From Saprospirales bacterium (GTDB lineage: Bacteria > Bacteroidota > Bacteroidia > Chitinophagales > Saprospiraceae), in the NCBI GenBank assembly GCA_016711045.1, contig JADJTT010000003.1, positions 310,001 through 374,000 of the forward strand: a stretch of DNA of 64,000 nt. Direction: 5' to 3'. Position 1 is the first letter of the stretch; every line of letters begins with the position of its first letter. The notes beneath the pieces were generated by a model. That model was not told the origin of the DNA. It did no database searches and saw nothing but the letters and a program-made list of their open reading frames with translations. Below, in pieces: positions 40,693-47,829 of the stretch. A program made the translations under genes and the position numbers.

Positions 40693-40732
40693 AGAATTTA
40701 AGAATTTAAGAATTTAAGAATTTCAGAATTTT
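40693..40732. repeat. AGAATTTA tandem repeat, five units
   Basis: Five 8-bp units (AGAATTTA three times, AGAATTTC, AGAATTTT) form a short microsatellite in the non-coding stretch. Confidence 0.8.
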
Positions 40733-40777
40733 TCAACTCCAGATACGGCCTAAATCCTGAAAATTCTCAAATCCTGA

Positions 40778-40797
40778 ATCCCGATAACTATCGGGAT
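40778..40797. repeat. CCCGAT...ATCGGG palindrome, copy 2
   Basis: ATCCCGAT-aact-ATCGGGAT, a near copy of 39711-39728. Confidence 0.7.
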
Positions 40798-41132
40798 GAT
40801 TCAGACAAAAAAATCAAGGCAATCATAATAATCACATCAATCACAGTTCAGACAATAGCTAAAAATCTTCTGCAAATTTTCGGAACTAGAATGGGTAGCT
40901 GGCTTTTCCTCCCCCGCCCTTCGGGCGCCCCCTCCAGCGGGGGACAAGGGCGGAAGTGACAAATAGCCATTGCAACACGCTCATAATCAACGTAAAACGC
41001 CCCCAAATGCCCACAAAAACTGGTACAGACGCGATACCTCGCGTCTGTATCTCTCTTGACACCTCGTGTCTCTTCTCTATCCGACACCTCGCGTCCCCCT
41101 AAAAAAACTGAAAATTAAAAACCGAAAATTAA

Positions 41133-41150
41133 TCCCGATGGTTATCGGGA
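41133..41150. repeat. CCCGAT...ATCGGG palindrome, copy 3
   Basis: TCCCGAT-ggtt-ATCGGGA immediately downstream of the metallophosphoesterase stop. It could serve as an end-of-transcript hairpin for that minus-strand gene. Confidence 0.65.
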
Positions 41151-42434
41151 CTAAACCGTTCTCCTCAACTCCAACACCGTCACCTCCGGCCATATCCCCA
41201 CTCTACCCGAAAACCCGAGGAACCCAAACCCGCGGTTGATGTGCAGATATTTGCCGGCTTCTTCATACACGCCGGCCCACTTGGGGTAGCGGTACTTGAT
41301 CGGACTCCACCGGAAACCGGGAATCTCTACGCCCATCTGCATGCCGTGGGTGTGGCCGGAGAGGGTAAGGTGTACCGGGTTGTCGAAGGATTTCACCTGG
41401 GCGTCCCAGTGCGAAGGGTCGTGGGAGAGGAGTACTTTAAAGGTGTCTTGCGGAATGCCTTGGGCGGCTTTCTTCAGGTCGCCGCGCTCGCCGAAGCCCT
41501 GGCCCCAGTTCTCCACCCCGAGGAGGGCGAGTTGCTGCCCGTCTTTTTCAATGACGACGTGCTGATCGCGAAGGAGGTTGAATCCGGCTTCGGCGTGGTA
41601 TTGGTATAAGCGCTCCATGTTGGCCCGCTTGGCTGCTTCCGATGCCCAGGGCACATAATCGCCGTAGTCGTGGTTGCCGAGGATGGAAAACTTGCCGTAA
41701 GGGGCGCTGATCTTTTTGAACATATCGACGTATGGACCGAACTCGGTCGCCTGGTTGTTCACCAGATCGCCCGTGAACACAAAGAGATCGGATTGCTGGT
41801 CGTTGGCCAGGTCGACCCCGCGTTGCACGGCTTCCGGATCGTCGAAACTGCCGGAGTGCACGTCGGAGATCTGGGTGATGGTGAAGCCGTCGAATGCCTC
41901 GGGAAGGTTGTCGAAAAAGAGGGTATGCTTGTGTACTTTATAATTGTATTTGCCCTTCGTGATGCCGTACAGGAAGGAAGCAAACGGAATGGCTGCAATG
42001 CCCAGTGCCAGTTGGCTCACAAAACGCCGCCGGTCGGGTAGAAAAGCCGTTTGCTCGGGCGTGCCTTTGATCCACTTGAAACCGCCTTCCACTACCCGCA
42101 ATACATCACCCCCCATCAGCACGGCGACAAAGACGATCTTGGTAACAAAAAAGGTGATGAACAAACTGGCCGACCAGGTCAGCAGCGCCGGAAATCCTTT
42201 GGAGCGGTCCATCGTAAACACCGTCAAAAAAACCACCGCAGGCAACCCCAGGCTGACAATCCAATACCCCCAGCGTACCGCCGCACGAGTCAGGGAATTT
42301 TGAAGCGAAGCAGTCAGCGATTTTACGCCCTGGAAGACGTAAAAATCCAGCAAGAAAAGGATGGTAAAAAAGACGGCCATAAAGGCCAATGCTCGGAATG
42401 ACATGGTATGGGTGCTTTTAGGAAAGGGAAACAC
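41151..42434 (-). CDS. Membrane-anchored metallophosphoesterase
   Basis: The 427-residue protein has about four N-terminal membrane helices (about 12-130), a linker, then a calcineurin-like phosphoesterase domain with the motifs in order: ITQISDVHSG (D-x-H), FTGDLVNNQA (GD), ILGNHDYGDY (GNHD), LLSHDPSHWD (H) and LTLSGHTHGMQMG (GHTH). The domain layout resembles YkuE-type lipid A- or phospholipid-associated phosphoesterases that face the membrane. The metal-ligand set is complete. A CCCGAT palindrome directly follows the stop. It is 105 bp from the end of dnaA on the same strand, with a palindrome between. Substrate is unknown. Confidence 0.9.
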   Translation of the reverse strand: MFPFPKSTHTMSFRALAFMAVFFTILFLLDFYVFQGVKSLTASLQNSLTRAAVRWGYWIVSLGLPAVVFLTVFTMDRSKGFPALLTWSASLFITFFVTKIVFVAVLMGGDVLRVVEGGFKWIKGTPEQTAFLPDRRRFVSQLALGIAAIPFASFLYGITKGKYNYKVHKHTLFFDNLPEAFDGFTITQISDVHSGSFDDPEAVQRGVDLANDQQSDLFVFTGDLVNNQATEFGPYVDMFKKISAPYGKFSILGNHDYGDYVPWASEAAKRANMERLYQYHAEAGFNLLRDQHVVIEKDGQQLALLGVENWGQGFGERGDLKKAAQGIPQDTFKVLLSHDPSHWDAQVKSFDNPVHLTLSGHTHGMQMGVEIPGFRWSPIKYRYPKWAGVYEEAGKYLHINRGFGFLGFSGRVGIWPEVTVLELRRTV

Positions 42435-42458
42435 CTAAAATGGAGGGAAGGTTTATCA

Positions 42459-42543
42459 GTAGGCAGTTGGCAGTTGCAGCAGTATGCAGTTGGCAAGTGA
42501 CTGCCAACTGCATACTGCCAACTGAAGACTGAAGACTGCCTAC
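42459..42543. repeat. CAGTTGGCAGT word palindrome
   Basis: AGTATGCAGTTGGCA (42481-42495) is perfectly inverted at 42502-42516 with a 6-nt loop, and the ends GTAGGCAGT/ACTGCCTAC (42459-42467, 42535-42543) pair too. It overlaps the stop of dnaA and could end its transcript. Confidence 0.75.
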
Positions 42544-43976
42544 TTCTCATTCAACGACAACCGGATCTTCTTCTCCAACTCCGCCACGGTCTCTTTAAAG
42601 ATCATATCGGTATCTAGGAGGTCCTGCACGGTTTTGCAGGAATAGATGACGGTGCTGTGGTCGCGGCCGCCGAAGCGCTCGCCGATGGCTTTGAGCGATT
42701 TGTCGGTGAGGTTTTTGGCCAGGTACATGGAGAGCTGGCGCGCGATCACGATCTGACGCTTGCGGGTTTCGCCAGCCAGTTTTTCGACAGGCACTTTAAA
42801 ATGGTCGGCCACCAGCTGCTGAATGAATTCGATGGTGATCTCCTTGTTGATCTCCGTGACGAAATTCTTGACCACTTCCTTGGCCAGGTCGAGGTCGATC
42901 TCGCGGCGGTTGAGCGACGATTGGGCTACCATCGAGATGAGCACGCCTTCGAGCTCGCGGATGTTGTTGCGGATATTGTAGCAAATGAACTCCAGCACGC
43001 TCTGCGGCAGGTCGACGCCCTCGCGGCCCAGGCGGGCTTCGAGGATGGCCATGCGGGTTTCAAAATCTGGTACCTGTAAGTCTGCGGATAGGCCCCACTT
43101 GAAGCGGGAGATCAGGCGTTCTTCCATGCCGTCCATGTCTTTAGGCGGACGGTCGGAGGTCAGCACGATCTGCTTCCCATTTTGGTGGAGTTGGTTGAAA
43201 ATATTGAAAAATATCTCCTGGGTTTTGAGCTTGTTGGATAAAAACTGGATATCATCGACGATCAGTACGTCGGCCATCTGGTAGAAGTTGACAAAATCGC
43301 TGACGGCGTTGTTGCGGATCGATTCGATGATCTGGTTGGTAAATTTGTCGGACGATACATAGAGCACCTGCTTCTCCGGAAATTTCTGCAGGACTTCCGA
43401 ACCGATGGCCTGCGCCAGGTGGGTTTTCCCCAACCCGACGTCGCCAAAAATGATGAGGGGGTTGAACGCGGTGCCGCCGGGGTTGCGGGCTACGGCGATA
43501 CCGGCAGAGCGGGCGAGGCGGTTGCAGTCGCCTTCAATAAATGTTTCGAGGGAATAGTTGGGGTTTAGCTGCGGGTCGATCTTGATCTTTTTGATACCGG
43601 GAATGACAAAGGGGTTTTTGATGTATTGGGCATCTACCATCCCGGGGCCGAAGCCTTCCTGATGGCCGTTGCCGGCGCCGGTTTCCAGCACGGGTACCTT
43701 GGCCCGCCGTCTTTCCTCCAGCTGGTTCATCAATATCTGATACTCCAGCCGCCCTTTGTCTCCCAACTCCTTGCGGATGGTCATCTTCAGGAGGGCCACG
43801 TAGTGTTCCTCCAACCATTCATAAAAGAACTTGTTGGGCACTTGAATGGTGAGGGCATTCTCCACGAGCCTTACCGGCTTGATGGGTTCAAACCATGTCT
43901 TAAAACTTTGCGAATTGACGTTCTTCCGGATAGTGTGAAGACAGCTATCCCAAACGGTAGCATGGTCCCTAACCAT
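42540..43976 (-). CDS. dnaA: Chromosomal replication initiator DnaA
   Basis: The 478-residue protein has all DnaA domains: an N-terminal helical domain (HDHATVWDSCLHTIRKNVN), the AAA+ core with Walker A GDVGLGKTHLAQA and Walker B VLIVDDIQFLSN, sensor-type arginines (LTSDRPPKDMDGMEERLISR), and the DNA-binding domain IV with the signature GGRDHSTVIYSC. It binds DnaA boxes and opens the replication origin. The start is near 43976; about 600 bp of non-coding DNA lie upstream, with no consensus DnaA boxes (TTATCCACA) seen. That fits Bacteroidota, where dnaA need not be beside oriC. Confidence 0.97.
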   Translation of the reverse strand: MVRDHATVWDSCLHTIRKNVNSQSFKTWFEPIKPVRLVENALTIQVPNKFFYEWLEEHYVALLKMTIRKELGDKGRLEYQILMNQLEERRRAKVPVLETGAGNGHQEGFGPGMVDAQYIKNPFVIPGIKKIKIDPQLNPNYSLETFIEGDCNRLARSAGIAVARNPGGTAFNPLIIFGDVGLGKTHLAQAIGSEVLQKFPEKQVLYVSSDKFTNQIIESIRNNAVSDFVNFYQMADVLIVDDIQFLSNKLKTQEIFFNIFNQLHQNGKQIVLTSDRPPKDMDGMEERLISRFKWGLSADLQVPDFETRMAILEARLGREGVDLPQSVLEFICYNIRNNIRELEGVLISMVAQSSLNRREIDLDLAKEVVKNFVTEINKEITIEFIQQLVADHFKVPVEKLAGETRKRQIVIARQLSMYLAKNLTDKSLKAIGERFGGRDHSTVIYSCKTVQDLLDTDMIFKETVAELEKKIRLSLNEK

Positions 43977-44404
43977 TCTCCATAATGCTAAAGATGAATA
44001 AATACACTAGGCTTTGCCCTGCTAGTGCGATGTAACCGTGTTAGTATCAGTAAGATGTAGGACTGCGTGAGAATCCATACGGAACTTCCACGCTCGATTG
44101 GTGCTAATTGCAGTAATTTCGCCTAATGTGCGAGAAGGATAACAAAGTTGAACATTTTTTTCCAAAGAGGGAATGTAAGCGTTTTACTATGTTATATTTT
44201 TTTTTTTATAAATTATAAAGTCGCATTTTTTGTACGCAAGAGATGGAAAGACCCATTTCTCTAAGCAAAAAAGGGATAATTTTGACCGTCAACACATTAC
44301 TAGGAGCGTCTTGTACAAACACTTCAACAAAGGGGTGTAATGTCCCTGATTTTCAATCATTCCACAAAAACAGAAAGGCATTTGGTTCTTTTTTAAAAAA
44401 AGCC
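43977..44404. other. Non-coding stretch upstream of dnaA
   Basis: No gene found. It is AT-rich, with a T-run followed by ATAAATTATAAA (about 44194-44217). I could not find a good TAnnTTTG box for dnaA or a DnaA box; an origin is therefore not claimed. Confidence 0.5.
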
Positions 44405-44435
44405 TTTGCCTTTTATTAGAAAATTCTTAATTTTG
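44405..44435 (+). promoter_or_regulatory. Consensus promoter for a small RNA
   Basis: TTTG (44405-44408), a 19-bp spacer and TAATTTTG (44428-44435) fit the Bacteroidota -33/-7 consensus exactly. The predicted start lies around 44441. No protein gene follows on this strand before 45335, only a short hairpin-ended segment. Confidence 0.7.
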
Positions 44436-44440
44436 CAATA

Positions 44441-44514
44441 CTTAAAAGTAGTTTTTGTGTTTATTTGTTTGGGTTAGAGGCCCTTGCTTCCCTGAAGCAA
44501 GGGTTTTCTTTTTG
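44441..44514 (+). ncRNA. Candidate small RNA, about 70-75 nt
   Basis: Between a consensus promoter (44405-44435) and a strong terminator (44481-44512) lies a short AT-rich segment with no frame. The transcript would have an unstructured U/G-rich 5' half (TAGTTTTTGTGTTTATTTG) and a stable terminator hairpin. I do not recognise a known family. It may be a regulatory small RNA or a transcript leader. Confidence 0.5.
44481..44512 (+). terminator. Terminator of the candidate small RNA
   Basis: CCCTTGCTTC (44481-44490) pairs with GAAGCAAGGG (44494-44503) over a 3-nt loop; TTTTCTTTTT follows. Confidence 0.85.
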
Positions 44515-44532
44515 CCCCAAACGCCTTTAAAC

Positions 44533-44565
44533 AAAAAGCCCCGGATGAAAATCCGGGGCTTTTTT
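44533..44565. terminator. Bidirectional terminator
   Basis: AAAAAGCCCCGGAT (44533-44546) pairs with ATCCGGGGCTTTTT (from 44551) over GAAA. It has T-tracts in both directions. On the minus strand it closes the DUF1573 gene. Confidence 0.85.
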
Positions 44566-44597
44566 GTGAAAAGAGCGGCTTGAATTGCCCGCTATTA

Positions 44598-45065
44598 TTA
44601 GTTGTTAAAGCCACCCGTGCTGGCAGGAATACCGTCTGGCTCAGTGGGCTTCGGGCTTACTTCACCCGAAATGCGCAGGGTACGCGTCGTAACACCTTCG
44701 TTGGTGGTCAGCGTAACCGTCTTGGTGAATTTGCCGATACGGTTCGTGTCATAGCGAACTTTGATCTCGGAAGTTTCACCCGGAGCGATCGGCTCTTTCG
44801 GATAGGTCGGCACCGTGCACCCACAGCTACCTTTTGCATTTTCGATTACCAGCGGAGCTTTCCCCGTATTGGTAAACTTAAATACCCGATAAGGATCCGC
44901 ACCCTGCTCGATTTTGCCATAATCCACTTCTGTCGTTTCCAGGCTCATCACCGGTCCGTTTTCATCAACCGGAGCAGGAGTTACAGGGGCAGTAGTGTTC
45001 ACTTGTGCGGCAACCCAAACAGAAGCCAATACCATTAAAGTCAATACGGAAAGCAATTTTTTCAT
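44598..45065 (-). CDS. DUF1573 secreted protein
   Basis: ATG 45065 opens a signal peptide (LLSVLTLMVLASVWVAAQ). The 155-residue product is a DUF1573 domain: VMSLETTEVDYGKIEQGADP, YRVFKFTNTGKAPLVIENAKGSCGCTV and the YPKEPIAPGETSEIKVRYD segment, an Ig-like beta sandwich with a conserved CGC. Such proteins are widespread in Bacteroidota and located in the periplasm or at the surface; function is unsettled. A longer upstream start would overlap the promoter box (45134-45141) and lacks a signal. A strong bidirectional terminator follows. Confidence 0.92.
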   Translation of the reverse strand: MKKLLSVLTLMVLASVWVAAQVNTTAPVTPAPVDENGPVMSLETTEVDYGKIEQGADPYRVFKFTNTGKAPLVIENAKGSCGCTVPTYPKEPIAPGETSEIKVRYDTNRIGKFTKTVTLTTNEGVTTRTLRISGEVSPKPTEPDGIPASTGGFNN

Positions 45066-45133
45066 CACTGTGTAATTTTTGTTTATGGAAGTTCGTGATC
45101 TAATTCGTGTCATCCTTCAACCGGACAACGTAA

Positions 45134-45141
45134 CAAAAGTA
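45134..45141 (-). promoter_or_regulatory. -7 box for the DUF1573 gene
   Basis: CAAAAGTA on the plus strand reads TACTTTTG on the minus strand, an exact TAnnTTTG. It lies about 70 bp upstream of the DUF1573 start. No good -33 box. Confidence 0.45.
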
Positions 45142-45267
45142 CAGATTAATGATGACAGATGGAACCATTCCCCATACCCAGCCAGGTTAATGAGTTGTTA
45201 ATGATATCTGCGTATATTTGCATAATATTGTCCCAGCCACCAGAACCCCCATTTTCCAAATTTTTCC

Positions 45268-45275
45268 TATCTTTG
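45268..45275 (+). promoter_or_regulatory. -7 box for the E1 dehydrogenase gene
   Basis: TATCTTTG matches TAnnTTTG, 60 bp upstream of the start at 45335. The -33 box is unclear. Confidence 0.45.
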
Positions 45276-45334
45276 AGTCGGTCTTTTTTTGAGTTTTAGT
45301 ACTTTGTTTTAGATGTCTGCGTTCTTTTAAAGCT

Positions 45335-47758
45335 ATGTTGGAAAACCCGCTAGCGAAGAGTCCGTCGCCATCCAATGGGCTAAAGAAGGAAGAAGCCTAC
45401 CAACAGGAAGTTATCCACGATTATCGCGTTTGTTGTATCAGCAGGGAAGCCAGCCTGCTGGCTCGAAAGGAAGTGCTGACCGGAAAAGCTAAATTCGGAA
45501 TCATTGGCGATGGAAAAGAGGTTCCCCAGGTTGCCCTGGCCAAAGTATTCCGAAAAGGGGACTGGCGTTCGGGATACTACCGCGACCAAACGCTCCTCTT
45601 CGCACTCGGACTCTCCACGGTCGAAGAATTCTTCGCCCAACTCTACGCCGATTCGGACAATGACCCTTTCTCCGGCGGACGCCAAATGAACAGCCACTAC
45701 GCCACACCCACCGTCGATGCCCAGGGCAATTGGACAGACCACCGCGAATCCTACAATATGTCGGCAGATATGTCGCCCACCGCCGGCCAAATGGCCCGCT
45801 CGGTAGGATTAGCGCTCGCTTCCAAAAAATACCGCCGGATACCCGCACTCCAGTCGGGTACGCCCTTCTCCAAAGGGGGCGACGAAGTCTGCTTCACCAC
45901 CATCGGCGATGCCAGTACCTCCGAAGGGATTTTCTGGGAAACGATCAACGCTGCCGCCGTACAACAAATCCCGCTCGCCGTTTCGGTTTGGGACGATGGC
46001 TATGGCATCTCCGTCCCGATCGACTATCAGACCGTGAAGAAAAGTATCTCCAAGGCCCTTGCCGGATTCCAACTGGATGAAAACGGAGAAGGAATCGATA
46101 TATATACGTGCAAAGGCTGGGATTATCCAGCCCTTTGCGAGTTGTACCAGAAAGGCATCGAAAAGGTTCGCCAAACCCATATCCCTGCACTCCTTCATAT
46201 CCAGGAGTTAACCCAGCCACAAGGCCATTCCACCTCCGGCTCACACGAACGCTACAAATCGCCCGAACGCCTCCAATGGGAACGCGAACACGATTGTATC
46301 CGGAAAATGCGGGAATGGATGATCACAAAGGGGATCGCTACCGCCGAGCAACTCGACAACCTGGAGAAAGATTCAAAAACCTATGTACGCCAGTGCCGCG
46401 ACCGGGCATGGAAAGCCTATACCGGCCCCGTCCAGGAAGCTGTCCGCTACCTCGACGGACTCTATATCCAATTGGCCACACTGCCGGGCGTGGGAGAAGA
46501 AGTCCAGGCACTACACCGGGAATTGAAGAATTTTCTAAATCCCTTATTTTCCGAGGTCGTGCAAAATGCCAAACGCCTCTTTTACGCCACCATGGGCGCC
46601 CAACACCCGACTCTTGACGAATTGAAGCGGTGGCTGGGAGCCTCGGCACAAAAAGCCTTTCAACGGTACGAGACCCACTTATACAGCCAATCCGACCGCT
46701 CTGCACTGCGCATCCCGGTCGTACCACCCCAATTTAACGACAATACGCCGCATAAGAATGGCTATGAGGTGTTGAATGCTTTCTTCGACCAGGCATTTTC
46801 CAAATACCCCAACCTATTCGCCTTTGGAGAAGACGTAGGCAGAATCGGCGATGTCAACCAGGGCTTCGCGGGGCTTCAGGCCAAATACGGGGAAGACCGG
46901 ATCTTTGACACAGGTATCCGGGAATGGACCATCATGGGACAAGCCATTGGCATGGCCATGCGTGGATTGAGGCCCATTGCAGAGATCCAATACCTCGATT
47001 ACCTGATCTACGGATTGGAACCGCTTTCCGACGACCTGGCTACACTCCGGTACCGCAGCAACGGCATTCAGCAAGCGCCGGCCATCATTCGCACCCGCGG
47101 ACACCGCCTGGAGGGCATCTGGCACGCCGGATCCCCCCTCGGTATGCTCCTGGGGGCGCTGCGTGGCCTCCATCTCTGCGTGCCGAGAAATATGACCCAG
47201 GCAGTCGGCATGTACAATACCCTGCTCCAATCCGACGACCCGGCTGTCGTGATCGAATGCCTCAACGGCTACCGCCTGAAAGAACGCATCCCCGAAAACC
47301 TGGCCGACTTCACGGTGCCGCTCGGCGTGCCGGAGGTGCTGGTGGAAGGATCGGATGTCACGCTGGTCACCTACGGCTCCTGTGTGCGCATCGCCCAGAC
47401 AGGCGTTGAACTGCTTGAAAAAGCAGGCATTTCAGTCGAACTGATCGATGTGCAGACCATGCTTCCCTTCGACCTGGAACATCAGATCGTGGAATCGCTC
47501 CGGAAGACCAACCGCATCGTTTTCATGGATGAAGATGTGCCCGGCGGAGGAACCGCCTATATGCTTCAAAAGGTATTGGAAGAACAGGAAGGCTATCGCT
47601 ATCTGGATGCGCAGGCCCGCACCCTGTCGGCAAAAGCCCACCGCGCGCCGTTCGGGTCGGATGGCGATTATTTTTCCAAACCGAATCCGGAAGATGTGTT
47701 TGAAACGATCTATAGCTTGATGCAGGAATCGGAGCCTAATCGTTTTCCGAATTTTTAA
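45335..47758 (+). CDS. 2-oxoacid dehydrogenase E1, alpha and beta subunits fused
   Basis: The 807-residue protein joins an E1-alpha-like part (about 1-400) and an E1-beta-like part (about 455-807), separated by a short linker (PVVPPQFNDNTPHKNGY). The alpha part has the thiamine-diphosphate site (TIGDASTSEGIFWETINAAA ... VWDDGYGISVP). The beta part has FAFGEDVGRIGDVNQGFAG, the IGMAMRGLRPIAEIQYLDY core and a C-terminal HRAPFGSDGDYFSKP-type end. The enzyme decarboxylates pyruvate or a branched-chain 2-oxoacid and passes the acyl group to an E2 lipoyl protein, which is not encoded nearby. The fused form is common in Bacteroidota. It is followed by tex after a palindrome. Confidence 0.93.
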   Translation: MLENPLAKSPSPSNGLKKEEAYQQEVIHDYRVCCISREASLLARKEVLTGKAKFGIIGDGKEVPQVALAKVFRKGDWRSGYYRDQTLLFALGLSTVEEFFAQLYADSDNDPFSGGRQMNSHYATPTVDAQGNWTDHRESYNMSADMSPTAGQMARSVGLALASKKYRRIPALQSGTPFSKGGDEVCFTTIGDASTSEGIFWETINAAAVQQIPLAVSVWDDGYGISVPIDYQTVKKSISKALAGFQLDENGEGIDIYTCKGWDYPALCELYQKGIEKVRQTHIPALLHIQELTQPQGHSTSGSHERYKSPERLQWEREHDCIRKMREWMITKGIATAEQLDNLEKDSKTYVRQCRDRAWKAYTGPVQEAVRYLDGLYIQLATLPGVGEEVQALHRELKNFLNPLFSEVVQNAKRLFYATMGAQHPTLDELKRWLGASAQKAFQRYETHLYSQSDRSALRIPVVPPQFNDNTPHKNGYEVLNAFFDQAFSKYPNLFAFGEDVGRIGDVNQGFAGLQAKYGEDRIFDTGIREWTIMGQAIGMAMRGLRPIAEIQYLDYLIYGLEPLSDDLATLRYRSNGIQQAPAIIRTRGHRLEGIWHAGSPLGMLLGALRGLHLCVPRNMTQAVGMYNTLLQSDDPAVVIECLNGYRLKERIPENLADFTVPLGVPEVLVEGSDVTLVTYGSCVRIAQTGVELLEKAGISVELIDVQTMLPFDLEHQIVESLRKTNRIVFMDEDVPGGGTAYMLQKVLEEQEGYRYLDAQARTLSAKAHRAPFGSDGDYFSKPNPEDVFETIYSLMQESEPNRFPNF

Positions 47759-47763
47759 TCCAA

Positions 47764-47821
47764 GTGAAGGGTGAAGGGTGAACCGTGAAGGGAAATTCAC
47801 TCTTCACTCTTCACTCTTCAC
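47764..47821. repeat. GTGAAGRGT word palindrome before tex
   Basis: GTGAAGGGTGAAGGGTGAA on the left and TTCACTCTTCACTCTTCAC on the right pair with two G-T positions. It is made of the same 9-bp word as the element at 28557-28621. Confidence 0.75.
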
Positions 47822-47829
47822 CAAATTAT

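Larger units (their letters stand above)
40320..41150. other. Repeat-rich non-coding stretch
   Basis: I find no convincing gene here. It contains the 106-bp repeat (copy B), a GTGTCGAAG hairpin, a five-unit AGAATTTA tandem, two CCCGAT palindromes, a CCGCCC-ttcg-GGGCG palindrome (about 40910-40950) and tandem ACACCTCGCGTC/TCTCT words (41030-41100). The frames found in it are short and have no family signature. Confidence 0.6.

Noticed and set aside
43977..44600. Replication origin beside dnaA
   Set aside because: I could not find clustered DnaA boxes or a clear unwinding element; an AT-rich run alone is not enough.
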